Assembly (NCBI RefSeq): GCF_001579845.1
Contig: NZ_CP007440.1
Span: 3,432,029-3,496,028, forward strand
Length of the DNA: 64,000 bases
From: Rhodoplanes sp. Z2-YC6860
GTDB lineage: Bacteria; Pseudomonadota; Alphaproteobacteria; Rhizobiales; Xanthobacteraceae
Direction of reading: 5' to 3'
Positions 50,547 to 58,836 of the stretch are shown one piece after another. Positions within the stretch are counted from its first letter, which is position 1. The number at the start of each line of letters is the position of its first letter. A program made the translations under genes and the position numbers. The notes under the pieces were generated by a model, which was not told where the DNA came from, searched no databases, and was given only the letters and a program-made list of their open reading frames with translations.

Positions 50547-52319
50547 TCAGGCCGCGCGCGCCGTGGCTTTGTCGAGGGCCGGCAAGGCGAGCGCCGTCAG
50601 GGCCTCGGGCGGTGCGGTCTCCTCGGGCAGGCGCCCGATACCGAGCCGCGTCAGCCATCGTCCGACCGACGGCCAGGCGCTGATCACGGCCATGGGAACG
50701 GCGAGGGCAGGGCCCGCGGCGAGCAGGAGCGCATATGGAATGGCGCTCGGATGCGTCGCGCAAAGGAGGGCGACGATGCCGAAGCCGAGCACCGCGTGCG
50801 GCCAGAGCTGCTTGAACGCTTCGGCCCACGACACGGTGTGGTCCTCGCGCACCTGTCCGGCCCAGCCGATGGAGCGGCCGAAACCGAGGATGCCGATCAT
50901 GAACAGCGTGTGGCAGAACCACATCATCGGCAGGATCAGAATATAGAACAGCGTCATCACGGCGATGCCGGCGATAAAGCGCGGCGCGCCGCCGAATGCC
51001 TGCCGCAGTTCCGGCCGCAGCAGCACGTCGATCTCGGTGGCAAAGTGCGGTGCGAACCACATCACGAAGGTCAGCGCCATCAGGGCATGGCCGGCGCCGA
51101 AATGCATGAAGTCGGCGGTGGTGGGCGCAACCGCGGCGTCGATCGCGCCGAACACCAGCATGCCGATCCAGGCCGGCGAGGCGAGGAACATCAGCATCGC
51201 GAAAAACAGCTGAAACCGGCTGACCGCCTTCAAACCCGGCATCTTGATGAACGGCCAGTATTGCAGGTTGCCCTGACACCAGCGCTGATCGCGGCGGAGA
51301 AACTCGATCAAGGTCGGCGGGTTCTGCTCCCAGCCGAGGTCTTCCTCCGGCAGCACGCGCACGTCGTAACCCGCGCGGCGCATGAAGGCTGCCTCGATCT
51401 GGTCATGGCTCAGCACATGACCGTCGAGCACGCCGTCGCCCGGCAGCACCGGGATGCGGCAATGCGCGACGAACGGCGCGATACGGATGACGGCGTTGTG
51501 GCCCCAATAAGGACCGCAGTCGGCCTGCCACCACGCCGCGCCGATGGTCCAGGAGCGCATGCCGAGCCGCATGCCGAATTGAAAGAGCCGCGCGAAGGCG
51601 CTGGTCGAGGGCAGGCCGACGACAAGCCCCTGCAATATGCCAAGCTTCGGATCGGCCTGGATGATGCGCACGAGGCGCAGGATCGCGGCAGCGGTCATGA
51701 AGCTGTCGGTGTCGAGCGTCACGGCGAACTCGTGCTTGTCGCCCCAACGCTCGCAGAAGTCCCAGAAGTTGCCGGCCTTGAAGCCGGTGTTCGCGTCACG
51801 CCGGCGGTAGGTCACTGCGATGCGATGCTTCCAGCGCTCGGCGAGCACGGCGAAGCCCGCGTCCTCCTGCGTTGCAATATCGGGCAGGCTCGTGTCGCTC
51901 AGCACATAAAGGTGAAAGCTTTCGCCGGCGCCCGCATTGGCGATCTCGCGCAGCATGGCGTCGAGATTGCGGATAACGCGATCCGGCGGTTCGTTGCGCA
52001 CGAACATGCAGATCGCAGTCGAGGCCGTGATCGGTTCGTCCCCGCGGATGCGCGCCACGGCCGGAACGACCACCGCGATGGGATCACGCGCAAAGCGCAT
52101 GATGCAGAAGCCGATGACGGCGTCCCAGAAGCCGATCACGGTCCAGGGCAGCGTCAGCCCGAAGAAGATCAGCACCAGCGCGTCGAGGACGCCAAAGCCG
52201 CCAGCGGACAGCGCGTACGCCGCCAGGGTCAGCGTGCCGACGATGGTGCCGACGACCAGCAGCGCGAACAGCATCCGCCGCGCGGTCAGTTCCCATTCGG
52301 AGCCGCGGCTGCCGTCCAC
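50547..52319 (-). CDS. opgH: Glucan biosynthesis glucosyltransferase H (OpgH/MdoH)
   Basis: A 590-residue inner-membrane glucosyltransferase of family GT2 with GTG start. TM segments flank the catalytic domain: N-terminal pair (about 15-70) and a group from ~390. Motifs: LDTDSFM (UDP-glucose/metal), GHNAVIR, EEDLGWEQNPP, and RRDQRWCQGNLQYW, the processive QxxRW-like motif with Trp-Cys-Gln. It makes osmoregulated periplasmic glucans. It is shorter than the E. coli protein of 847 residues, as in other alphaproteobacteria. opgG is usually nearby but is absent here. Confidence 0.93.
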   Translation of the reverse strand: MDGSRGSEWELTARRMLFALLVVGTIVGTLTLAAYALSAGGFGVLDALVLIFFGLTLPWTVIGFWDAVIGFCIMRFARDPIAVVVPAVARIRGDEPITASTAICMFVRNEPPDRVIRNLDAMLREIANAGAGESFHLYVLSDTSLPDIATQEDAGFAVLAERWKHRIAVTYRRRDANTGFKAGNFWDFCERWGDKHEFAVTLDTDSFMTAAAILRLVRIIQADPKLGILQGLVVGLPSTSAFARLFQFGMRLGMRSWTIGAAWWQADCGPYWGHNAVIRIAPFVAHCRIPVLPGDGVLDGHVLSHDQIEAAFMRRAGYDVRVLPEEDLGWEQNPPTLIEFLRRDQRWCQGNLQYWPFIKMPGLKAVSRFQLFFAMLMFLASPAWIGMLVFGAIDAAVAPTTADFMHFGAGHALMALTFVMWFAPHFATEIDVLLRPELRQAFGGAPRFIAGIAVMTLFYILILPMMWFCHTLFMIGILGFGRSIGWAGQVREDHTVSWAEAFKQLWPHAVLGFGIVALLCATHPSAIPYALLLAAGPALAVPMAVISAWPSVGRWLTRLGIGRLPEETAPPEALTALALPALDKATARAA

Positions 52320-52456
52320 AGCTTTCAGTTCGAGATCCGACAGACCCGCCCCCTAAAAATCGTCCTTATCTCCGAGCGTCTTGCAGGGTATAGCGGGCAG
52401 TTGGGTTCCGGTCCAACGGCGAAGTCCGGTTCGCGTCGCAGGTTCGGGAGGGGGGA

Positions 52457-53440
52457 GTGTCGGGGCAGGAGGAAATCGCGGAGGCGCTCTGGTACGTGGG
52501 GCCGGGGCGCGCCGAGATTCGCGAAGAGCGGCTCAAGCCGCTGACGGATGGCAAAGTACGGGTCCGGGCGCTCTATAGTGCGCTCAGCCGTGGCACTGAG
52601 GCGTTGATCGCTGCGGGCCGGGTGCCGGTCAGCGAGTACCAGCGGATGCGCGGGCCGTTCATGGCGGGCAATTTCCCGTTCCCGGTGAAATACGGCTACC
52701 AGACCGTCGGCAGGGTCGAGGCCGGGCCCGACGATCTGATCGGCCGCAACGTGTTCGTGCTGTATCCGCATCAGACGCGTTTTGATGTGCCGGCTGATGC
52801 GGTGGTGCCGGTGCCGCAAGAGATTCCACTGTCGCGTGCCGTGATGGCTGCCAACATGGAAACGGCGCTGAACGCCACCTGGGATGCCTCGCCGGGGCCT
52901 TACGGCCGGATCGCCGTGGTCGGTGGCGGTGTCGTCGGCGCTCTGGTCGCTTTCATCTGCGCCCGCATCGACGGCGCCGAGGTCACATTGATCGACATCG
53001 ATCGTTCGCGCGAGGAACTGGCTGCGTCGTTGGGGGTGGCCTTTGCAACACCGGACGCCGCGCCAACCGAATGCGACTACGTGTTCCACACCAGCGCCAG
53101 CGCCGAGGGGCTGACCACGGCGCTCAATATCGCGGCCGAGGAAGCGACCATCATCGAATTGAGTTGGTATGGCTCCGGTATCGTCGCGGTGCCGCTGGGC
53201 GGCGCGTTCCACAGCCGGCGGCTTCGGCTCATCTCCAGCCAGGTCGGCAAGGTTGCGCCCTCGCACCGCGCCACCTACAGCTACCGGGAGCGGCTCGAGG
53301 CTGCGATCACGCTCACCGCACACCCGCATCTCGACGCGTTGCTCACGCCTGCGGTCTCCTTCCGCGAGCTTCCAACGGCGCTTCCCGATATTCTTAAGGC
53401 CCGAAGCGGCGTACTCTGCCAGCTCATCAGCTATTCGTAA
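52457..53440 (+). CDS. Zn-type alcohol-dehydrogenase-like oxidoreductase (cluster gene 1)
   Basis: A 327-residue medium-chain dehydrogenase/reductase with a GTG start after GGGAGGGGGGA. PVKYGYQTVGRVE and GRNVFVLYPH form the GroES-like part, and VVGGGVVGALVAF with IDIDRSREELA is the NAD(P) fold. No Cys-rich structural-zinc loop is present, so it is a zinc-poor subtype. The protein resembles Rhizobiales homologues placed with PTPS, GT and methyltransferase genes. The gene is divergent from opgH (137 bases). The next gene follows after 9 bases, so it heads the operon. Confidence 0.88.
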   Translation: MSGQEEIAEALWYVGPGRAEIREERLKPLTDGKVRVRALYSALSRGTEALIAAGRVPVSEYQRMRGPFMAGNFPFPVKYGYQTVGRVEAGPDDLIGRNVFVLYPHQTRFDVPADAVVPVPQEIPLSRAVMAANMETALNATWDASPGPYGRIAVVGGGVVGALVAFICARIDGAEVTLIDIDRSREELAASLGVAFATPDAAPTECDYVFHTSASAEGLTTALNIAAEEATIIELSWYGSGIVAVPLGGAFHSRRLRLISSQVGKVAPSHRATYSYRERLEAAITLTAHPHLDALLTPAVSFRELPTALPDILKARSGVLCQLISYS

Positions 53441-53449
53441 GAGGTGTCT

Positions 53450-53851
53450 GTGTTCACAGTTGAAGTCCGCGATCACATCATGATCGCCCATTCGTTCCGC
53501 GGCGCGGTGTTCGGCCCGGCGCAGGCGTTGCACGGCGCGACCTTCGTGGTCGATGCCGCCTTCATCGCCGACACGCTCGATGCAAACAGCATCGTCATCG
53601 ACATCGGCCGGGCGCATGAGGTGCTGAAGGCCACGTTGGGCCCGCTGAACTACAAAAACCTCGATGACGTGCCGGAGTTCAAGGGCAAGAACACCACGAC
53701 CGAGTTCCTGACCAAGCACATCTACGATCAGCTCGCGAAAGCCGCCCGCGGCGATGGGCTCGGCCGTCCGGGCCGTGAGCTCAAAGCGATCCGCATCACC
53801 ATCTCGGAGTCGCATGTGGCCCGCGCATCGTACGAGGCGCCGTTGTGGTGA
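53450..53851 (+). CDS. QueD/6-pyruvoyl-tetrahydropterin-synthase-like protein with altered active site (cluster gene 2)
   Basis: A 133-residue T-fold protein of the PTPS/QueD family. Family features: IAHSFRG (His14), ALHGATFVVD (His28), IDIGRAHEVLK and ITISESHVARASYE (Glu). In QueD the zinc site has His plus a HGH motif, and a catalytic Cys in the loop before LHG. Here HGH reads HGA and the Cys position is Ala, so classical activity is unlikely as read. The GTG at 53450 after AGAGG is chosen; an in-frame GTG at 53444 adds two residues. It overlaps the glycosyltransferase gene. Confidence 0.85.
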   Translation: MFTVEVRDHIMIAHSFRGAVFGPAQALHGATFVVDAAFIADTLDANSIVIDIGRAHEVLKATLGPLNYKNLDDVPEFKGKNTTTEFLTKHIYDQLAKAARGDGLGRPGRELKAIRITISESHVARASYEAPLW

Positions 53852-54897
53852 ACCGCGTCGCGTTCGCGGTGCCCGGTGATCTTGCGACACCGACCGGCGG
53901 CTACGCCTACGATCGCCGCATCATCGCTGAGCTGCAGAGGATGGGCTGGCAGGTCGATGTGGTGAATCTCGGCGAAGGCTTTCCGCGGCCGACCTGGGAA
54001 ACCAAGGCCGCGGCAAAGCGCAAGCTCGCTGAAGTGCCCAAAGGATGTCCGATCGTGATCGACGGGCTCGCCTTTGGCGTCATGGACGAGGCCGCGCGCG
54101 AATTGCGCGATCGCAATCCGTTGATTGCGCTGGTGCATCATCCGCTGGCGCTGGAGACCGGCTTGAAGCCCGAGGAAGCGCGCGACCTCAAGGGCACCGA
54201 ACGCGAAGCGCTGTCACACGTTCGCTGGGTGGTGGTGACGAGCCCATCGACCGCGACCATGCTGGTCGACAGCTACGACGTGGATGCCGACCGCATCACC
54301 GCGGCATGTCCCGGCACCGACCGCGCCCCGGCCGCGACCGGCAGCAAGGACGGCACCCTGCGACTTCTTTCAATCGGTGCGGTCGTGCCGCGCAAGGGCT
54401 TCGACATTCTGGTGGCCGCGCTCGCAAGCCTGAAGGATTTGCGCTGGCATCTCACCATCGCCGGCGATCGCACCCGCGATCCGGCTGCGGCCGCGGCGCT
54501 GGACGCGGCGATCGATGAGCACGGCCTTGGCGGGCGCATCGACGTGCTCGGCGCGCTGCCGCCCGACCGCATCGAGGCGCTCTACGCGGGAGCGGACATA
54601 TTCGTGCTCGCCTCGCATTTCGAAGGCTACGGTATGGCCTTTGCCGAAGCACTGGCGCATGGCCTGCCGGTGATTGGCACCACCGGCGGCGCGATCCCCG
54701 ACACGGTGCCGCCCGGCGCCGGCATCCTGGTCGAGCCGAAGGACGTCAAGGCGCTGTCGCGCGCGCTGCGCATGCTGATCGCCAATCCAACCGAGCGGAA
54801 GTGGCTCGCCAATGGTGCGCGCACGGCGGCGCAAGAACTGCCGACCTGGCGCGATTCCGCGAAGCTCGTCGCCAAGGCCATCGAGGCGGCCGTATGA
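53845..54897 (+). CDS. GT4-family glycosyltransferase (cluster gene 3)
   Basis: A 350-residue GT-B enzyme. The N-terminal acceptor domain starts RVAFAVPGDLATPTGGYAYDRR; the C-terminal donor domain has GAVVPRKGFDILVAAL and the EGYGMAFAEALAHGLPVIGT motif (retaining GT4 E-x7-E). GTG start at 53845 or 53848; the latter makes a GTGA overlap with the QueD-like stop. The donor sugar nucleotide cannot be told from sequence. It would glycosylate the cluster's product. Confidence 0.9.
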   Translation: MVNRVAFAVPGDLATPTGGYAYDRRIIAELQRMGWQVDVVNLGEGFPRPTWETKAAAKRKLAEVPKGCPIVIDGLAFGVMDEAARELRDRNPLIALVHHPLALETGLKPEEARDLKGTEREALSHVRWVVVTSPSTATMLVDSYDVDADRITAACPGTDRAPAATGSKDGTLRLLSIGAVVPRKGFDILVAALASLKDLRWHLTIAGDRTRDPAAAAALDAAIDEHGLGGRIDVLGALPPDRIEALYAGADIFVLASHFEGYGMAFAEALAHGLPVIGTTGGAIPDTVPPGAGILVEPKDVKALSRALRMLIANPTERKWLANGARTAAQELPTWRDSAKLVAKAIEAAV

Positions 54898-55697
54898 GCT
54901 TCAGCGCATCCTGGCTTGAGCTTCGCGAGCCGCACGACCGCCGTGCCCGCAACGCAGCAGTGCTCGACGCAGTGGTCAAGGCCTTCGCAGATCGTTCTTC
55001 GGTTGCGATCACCGATCTCGCCTGCGGCACCGGTTCGACCTTGCGTGCGCTGTCGCCACGGCTCAAGGCGCGGCAGAACTGGCGGCTCGCCGACAACGAC
55101 CTGAGCCTGCTCGCCCGCACGCCGGAGTCGCGGCCGCCCGGCCTCATGGTCAGCACAACGCCGGTCGATCTCGAGCGCGATCTCGAGGCTGCGCTCGATG
55201 GCCCAGCCGATCTCGTCACCACTTCGGCGCTGCTCGATCTCGTGTCCGACGCCTGGCTCAATCGGCTTGCGGTCGAAGTCGCGGCGCGACGGCTGCCGGT
55301 CTATGCGGCATTGAGCTATGACGGGCGTGTCGACATGACGCCGTCCGATCCCGGCGACGGTGCGATCGTTGCCGCCGTCAATCAGCATCAGCGCACCGAT
55401 AAAGGCTTCGGTCCGGCGCTCGGCCCTGACGCCGCGAAGCTTGCGCCGCAGCGCTTCGAGCGCGTCGGTTATGCGGTGGTGCAGGGCGCCTCGGATTGGG
55501 TGTTCGGGCCGAACGATCGAGAGATCCAGCTCGAGACTCTAACCGGCTGGGCCACCGCAGCGCGCGAGATGGGCACCGTGCCGTTGCCCGAGGTGGTGTC
55601 CTGGCTCACCCGCCGCCGCGATCTTGTCGCCGCAGGCCGCTCCACGATCCGGGTCGGTCACATCGATTTGTTCGCGAGGCCGACCGGCTCGCGCTGA
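54894..55697 (+). CDS. SAM-dependent methyltransferase (cluster gene 4)
   Basis: A 267-residue class I methyltransferase: ITDLACGTGSTLRAL is motif I, and NWRLADNDLSLLA is the next strand. Downstream residues (AALSYDGRVDM, GVRGHID-like end) are cluster-specific. It overlaps the glycosyltransferase gene by ATGA, so translation is coupled. Its 3' end overlaps the convergent RibD-like gene by 40 bases. The acceptor (sugar or ring) is unknown. Confidence 0.88.
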   Translation: MSFSASWLELREPHDRRARNAAVLDAVVKAFADRSSVAITDLACGTGSTLRALSPRLKARQNWRLADNDLSLLARTPESRPPGLMVSTTPVDLERDLEAALDGPADLVTTSALLDLVSDAWLNRLAVEVAARRLPVYAALSYDGRVDMTPSDPGDGAIVAAVNQHQRTDKGFGPALGPDAAKLAPQRFERVGYAVVQGASDWVFGPNDREIQLETLTGWATAAREMGTVPLPEVVSWLTRRRDLVAAGRSTIRVGHIDLFARPTGSR

Positions 55698-56428
55698 GCG
55701 GAAAGATCGCAGTCGAACAGCACGTCGTCGCCGAGCCGGTGCAGCTTCATCGGTGTCAGCACGGCCTCGTCGACGCGTTCGATCGGCGGCAACGCAAAGC
55801 TCGCGCGGCCGGAGCCCAAGATGATCGGCGCCACCATGACGTGGAGCCGGTCGAGGCATTTCGCGGCCAGAAATCGCGAGATGGTGTTGGCGCCGCCTTC
55901 AATCAGCACGCGACGGAACCCGCGCTCGGCGAGTGCCGCCAGGATCGCCGAAGGCGCGATCTCGCCGCCGGCGCGGGGCAGGGGGACCACTTCGATGTCG
56001 GCAGGCAGCGGCGGCTTGGCGCCGGGGCCCGCCAGCACCAGCCGCCGGACGCCGTCGGCCGCGAGCAGTTTTGCGCCTGACGGCAGGCGCCCGCGGGCAT
56101 CGATCACGACCCGCGCCGGCTGCGGACCAGCCACGCGCCTTACGGTGAGCTGCGGATTGTCGGCGAGCGCCGTGCCGATGCCGATGACCACCGCATCGAC
56201 CAGCGCGCGCAGGCGGTGGAGGTGCGCCAGTGCCTCCGGTCCGTTGATATAGTGAGAATGGCCGGTTTCGGTCGCGATCCGCCCGTCCAAGGACTGGCCG
56301 ATCTGGGCGACCACGACCATATCGTCAATCTTGCTGCGGCGCAGCGGACCGAACAGCGCCTCCCAGGGAGCCGGCAAGGGTCCGTCGGTGACGCGAAACG
56401 CATCCGGAACGCCGGACCAGGAATCCAT
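55658..56428 (-). CDS. RibD C-terminal-type reductase (cluster gene 5)
   Basis: A 256-residue RibD_C/dihydrofolate-reductase-like protein lacking the N-terminal deaminase. Motifs: VAQIGQSLDGRIATETGHSHYING, LRALVDAVVIGIGTALADNP and RVLIEGGANTISRFLA are those of the pyrimidinone-phosphate reductase that in riboflavin synthesis reduces the ribosyl side chain with NADPH. It is the only minus-strand gene in the cluster, tail-to-tail with the methyltransferase. Confidence 0.92.
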   Translation of the reverse strand: MDSWSGVPDAFRVTDGPLPAPWEALFGPLRRSKIDDMVVVAQIGQSLDGRIATETGHSHYINGPEALAHLHRLRALVDAVVIGIGTALADNPQLTVRRVAGPQPARVVIDARGRLPSGAKLLAADGVRRLVLAGPGAKPPLPADIEVVPLPRAGGEIAPSAILAALAERGFRRVLIEGGANTISRFLAAKCLDRLHVMVAPIILGSGRASFALPPIERVDEAVLTPMKLHRLGDDVLFDCDLSAQREPVGLANKSM

Positions 56429-56468
56429 CGATCTGCTTGCCTTAATTCATCATTTTCGGCGTTATTCG

Positions 56469-56538
56469 TCCGACCCCCTCTTGGGTCGGACCGGCCAAAG
56501 GTTTACCAAAGCCAGGACATCACCAAAGCCAAGACATC
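56469..56538. promoter_or_regulatory. Palindrome and tandem repeat in the promoter region of RibD-like and GTP cyclohydrolase genes
   Basis: A perfect inverted repeat TCCGACCC/GGGTCGGA (56469-56490) is followed by a 17-base unit (ACCAAAGCCAGGACATC) repeated directly with one change (56505-56521 and 56522-56538). They lie in the 220-base divergent gap and could be regulator sites. I do not see the conserved features of an FMN riboswitch. Confidence 0.5.
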
Positions 56539-56648
56539 AAGGGACTGACCTTGTCATAATGGTTCCACAATATGACGGGGAATGGCCACGCTATACCCAG
56601 GGTTATTAGTCGGGGGCGTGGTGGTGCGCCAAGGAGTGAATTTTCAGA

Positions 56649-57809
56649 ATGCGGGACGATAACGGGGCGACCGCCGGTTCGATTCTGTTTGGAACGCGTG
56701 CGCAAGTTGGAGTTGGACGAGGGCTGGCGGAGTTCCGGGCTGGGCGTCCGATCGTCGTGAACAGCAGCGGCGAGGCTTTGCTTTGCTTGCCGGTTGAAGG
56801 GCTGGACAAGAGCAGGCTCACCGCGTTCCGCGCGCTGTGCGCGCCGATCGTCCCACGCTTGGTGCTCACCGGTTTCCGCGCCCGATCGCTCGGCATCGAC
56901 ACCGACGAGCCGGTGGCGCTCGAGATGATGGACGATGTCGATGCCAATCAAATCCTGACGCTGTCTGCCGAAGCCGTGTCCAATCACGCCTTCCTGCCGG
57001 AACCCGCGGGCAAGGCCGCTGGTGCCGCGATCGAATTGGTCAAGCTCGCCCAGATTCTTCCGGCGGTGCTGGTTGCCGACACCACGGTCGGGGCACTCGC
57101 CTCGCACAATCCGCCCGTTGTCACGGTGGAAGCCAACGTGGTTGCACGCTTCCGCGCCGAGGCGACGCAGTCGCTCACGATCGCCGGTGAAGCCCATGTG
57201 CCATTGAACTCGGGCGTGCGCACCCGCTTCGTGGTGTTCCGCGACCTGCTCGGCGACGACTCCGTCGCGGTGATCGTCGGCACGCCGGACTTGTCCAAGC
57301 CGGTGCCGGTGCGCCTGCATTCGGCTTGCCTCACCGGCGACGTGTTCGGCTCCAGGCGCTGCGACTGCGGCGACCAGCTCAAGCTTGCGCTGGCGCGGCT
57401 GCAGGAGGCTGGCGGCGGCGTGATCCTCTATCTGGCCCAGGAGGGCCGTGGGCTCGGTCTCGCCAACAAGATGAGGACCTATAAGCTGCAGGACGCCGGT
57501 CTCGACACCGTCGACGCCAACACCACGCTCGGCTTCGACGATGACGAGCGCGACTATGGCGTTGCGGTGCGGATGTTGCAGATGCTGGGCTGCACCCGCA
57601 TCGTGCTGATGACCAACAACCCTGCCAAGCTCGATGGCCTGTCCAAGGCTGGCATTGAGATTACCGACCGCATGCCGATCGAGACGCCCATCAATTCCGA
57701 CAACCGCCGCTACCTCGCCGCCAAGGCGGTGCGCGCCGGCCATCAGCTCGGACATGTCATCGCCTCGCTGAACGAAACGTCCGAGAGCGACGAGCCGGTC
57801 GGGTCGTAA
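56649..57809 (+). CDS. GTP cyclohydrolase II-type protein with N-terminal extension (cluster gene 6)
   Basis: A 386-residue protein. The C-terminal ~200 residues are RibA: CLTGDVFGSRRCDCG gives the three zinc Cys ligands, YLAQEGRGLGLANKMRTY is the catalytic EGRG region, and TNNPAKLDGLSKAGIE is the closing motif. The first ~185 residues (FRAGRPIVVNSSGEALL...) look like a degenerate RibB-type domain without clear catalytic residues. GCH II opens GTP to the diaminopyrimidinone of riboflavin synthesis. AGGAG lies 13 bases before the ATG. The creatininase-like gene follows after 8 bases. Confidence 0.92.
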   Translation: MRDDNGATAGSILFGTRAQVGVGRGLAEFRAGRPIVVNSSGEALLCLPVEGLDKSRLTAFRALCAPIVPRLVLTGFRARSLGIDTDEPVALEMMDDVDANQILTLSAEAVSNHAFLPEPAGKAAGAAIELVKLAQILPAVLVADTTVGALASHNPPVVTVEANVVARFRAEATQSLTIAGEAHVPLNSGVRTRFVVFRDLLGDDSVAVIVGTPDLSKPVPVRLHSACLTGDVFGSRRCDCGDQLKLALARLQEAGGGVILYLAQEGRGLGLANKMRTYKLQDAGLDTVDANTTLGFDDDERDYGVAVRMLQMLGCTRIVLMTNNPAKLDGLSKAGIEITDRMPIETPINSDNRRYLAAKAVRAGHQLGHVIASLNETSESDEPVGS

Positions 57810-57817
57810 GCCCGCCG

Positions 57818-58594
57818 ATGGCTGCAGGCAGGCGAGCGCTCGGACATCTGACCTTCCAGGAGGTCCGCTCCTCGCTGCGCGAGACCTCGATCCTGTGCCT
57901 GCCGATGGGGTCGATGGAGCAGCACGGCCCGCATCTGCCGCTCAACACCGACAGCGTGCTGGCCGAGGCCCTCACAGGAAAGATTGTCGAGCGCTGGGGC
58001 GAGACCCTCGACCTCTGGCAATTGCCGGTGGTCAGCGCCGGCCTTTCGCGCGAGCACGATTGGGCGCCAGGCACGCTGTCGCTGTCGATCTCGGGCATGA
58101 CGGCCTATCTGCGCGATCTCGGCCGAGAGATCGCGCGCTCGCTGCCGACCCGAAACCTGTTGATCGTCAACGGCCATGGCGGCAACCGCGGCATCCTCGA
58201 AGCGCTCGGCCGCGAATTCCGCGCCGACTTCGGGCTCAACGTCGGCACGTTGCATCTCGGCGCCCTGATCAGCCCTGTGACCGATGCGGCGGTGCCGGAG
58301 ATTCACGCCGGTCGCGACGAGACGTCGGCGATGCTGGCGCTGGCGCCCGAACTCGTCCGCAAGGAGCGTCTCGCCGACACCAGGGGCCCGTCCAGCGGCG
58401 CCGCCATCCACGCGCTGGTGCTCGATCCGGCCACGAGCTGGCCGTGGTCGAGCGACGACAAGCGGATCGCGGAGCAGGGCGTTATTGGCGATGCCCGCGA
58501 CGCATCGGTCGAGCATGGCCAAGCGATCGTTTCGCGCGTGGTCGATGTGGCCGGCGCGGTGCTGCGGCAGCTTCGTGAGAACCGGAAGGCCTGA
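57818..58594 (+). CDS. Creatininase-family (ArfB/MftE-like) amidohydrolase (cluster gene 7)
   Basis: A 258-residue creatininase-superfamily enzyme. The metal ligands are in PMGSMEQHGPHLPLNTD (Glu, His, Asp), LIVNGHGGNRG (His) and EIHAGRDETSAML (Glu/His). Relatives are creatinine amidohydrolase, mycofactocin MftE and archaeal ArfB, which deformylates the GTP-derived formamidopyrimidine in F420/riboflavin synthesis. Next to GTP cyclohydrolase, an ArfB-like role on the ring-opened pyrimidine is attractive, but this is inference. Confidence 0.88.
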   Translation: MAAGRRALGHLTFQEVRSSLRETSILCLPMGSMEQHGPHLPLNTDSVLAEALTGKIVERWGETLDLWQLPVVSAGLSREHDWAPGTLSLSISGMTAYLRDLGREIARSLPTRNLLIVNGHGGNRGILEALGREFRADFGLNVGTLHLGALISPVTDAAVPEIHAGRDETSAMLALAPELVRKERLADTRGPSSGAAIHALVLDPATSWPWSSDDKRIAEQGVIGDARDASVEHGQAIVSRVVDVAGAVLRQLRENRKA

Positions 58595-58836
58595 TTGTTC
58601 CTGTTCGCCGGCGCTGCCGTCATTCTCAGTCGGTGCCAGAGCATGTGGCTCTAAAGAGCTGTTATCTCGAAGAAATCGAAATCTTGGGCTGACCTCATCC
58701 AGGCCCATCGAACGCTTCAATATGACTCCAAATAGGTGAGTTATCTCTTTGAAATATCGATGTTTAAATCGGTTTCTGTAAGCTCTAACGCGTTCTTAAT
58801 CCGACAGTTTTATCCATTGGTCCGGACCAAGCGCGA

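Noticed and set aside
56429-56648. FMN riboswitch upstream of the GTP cyclohydrolase gene
   Set aside because: Conserved RFN elements are not visible and the sequence is dominated by short repeats.
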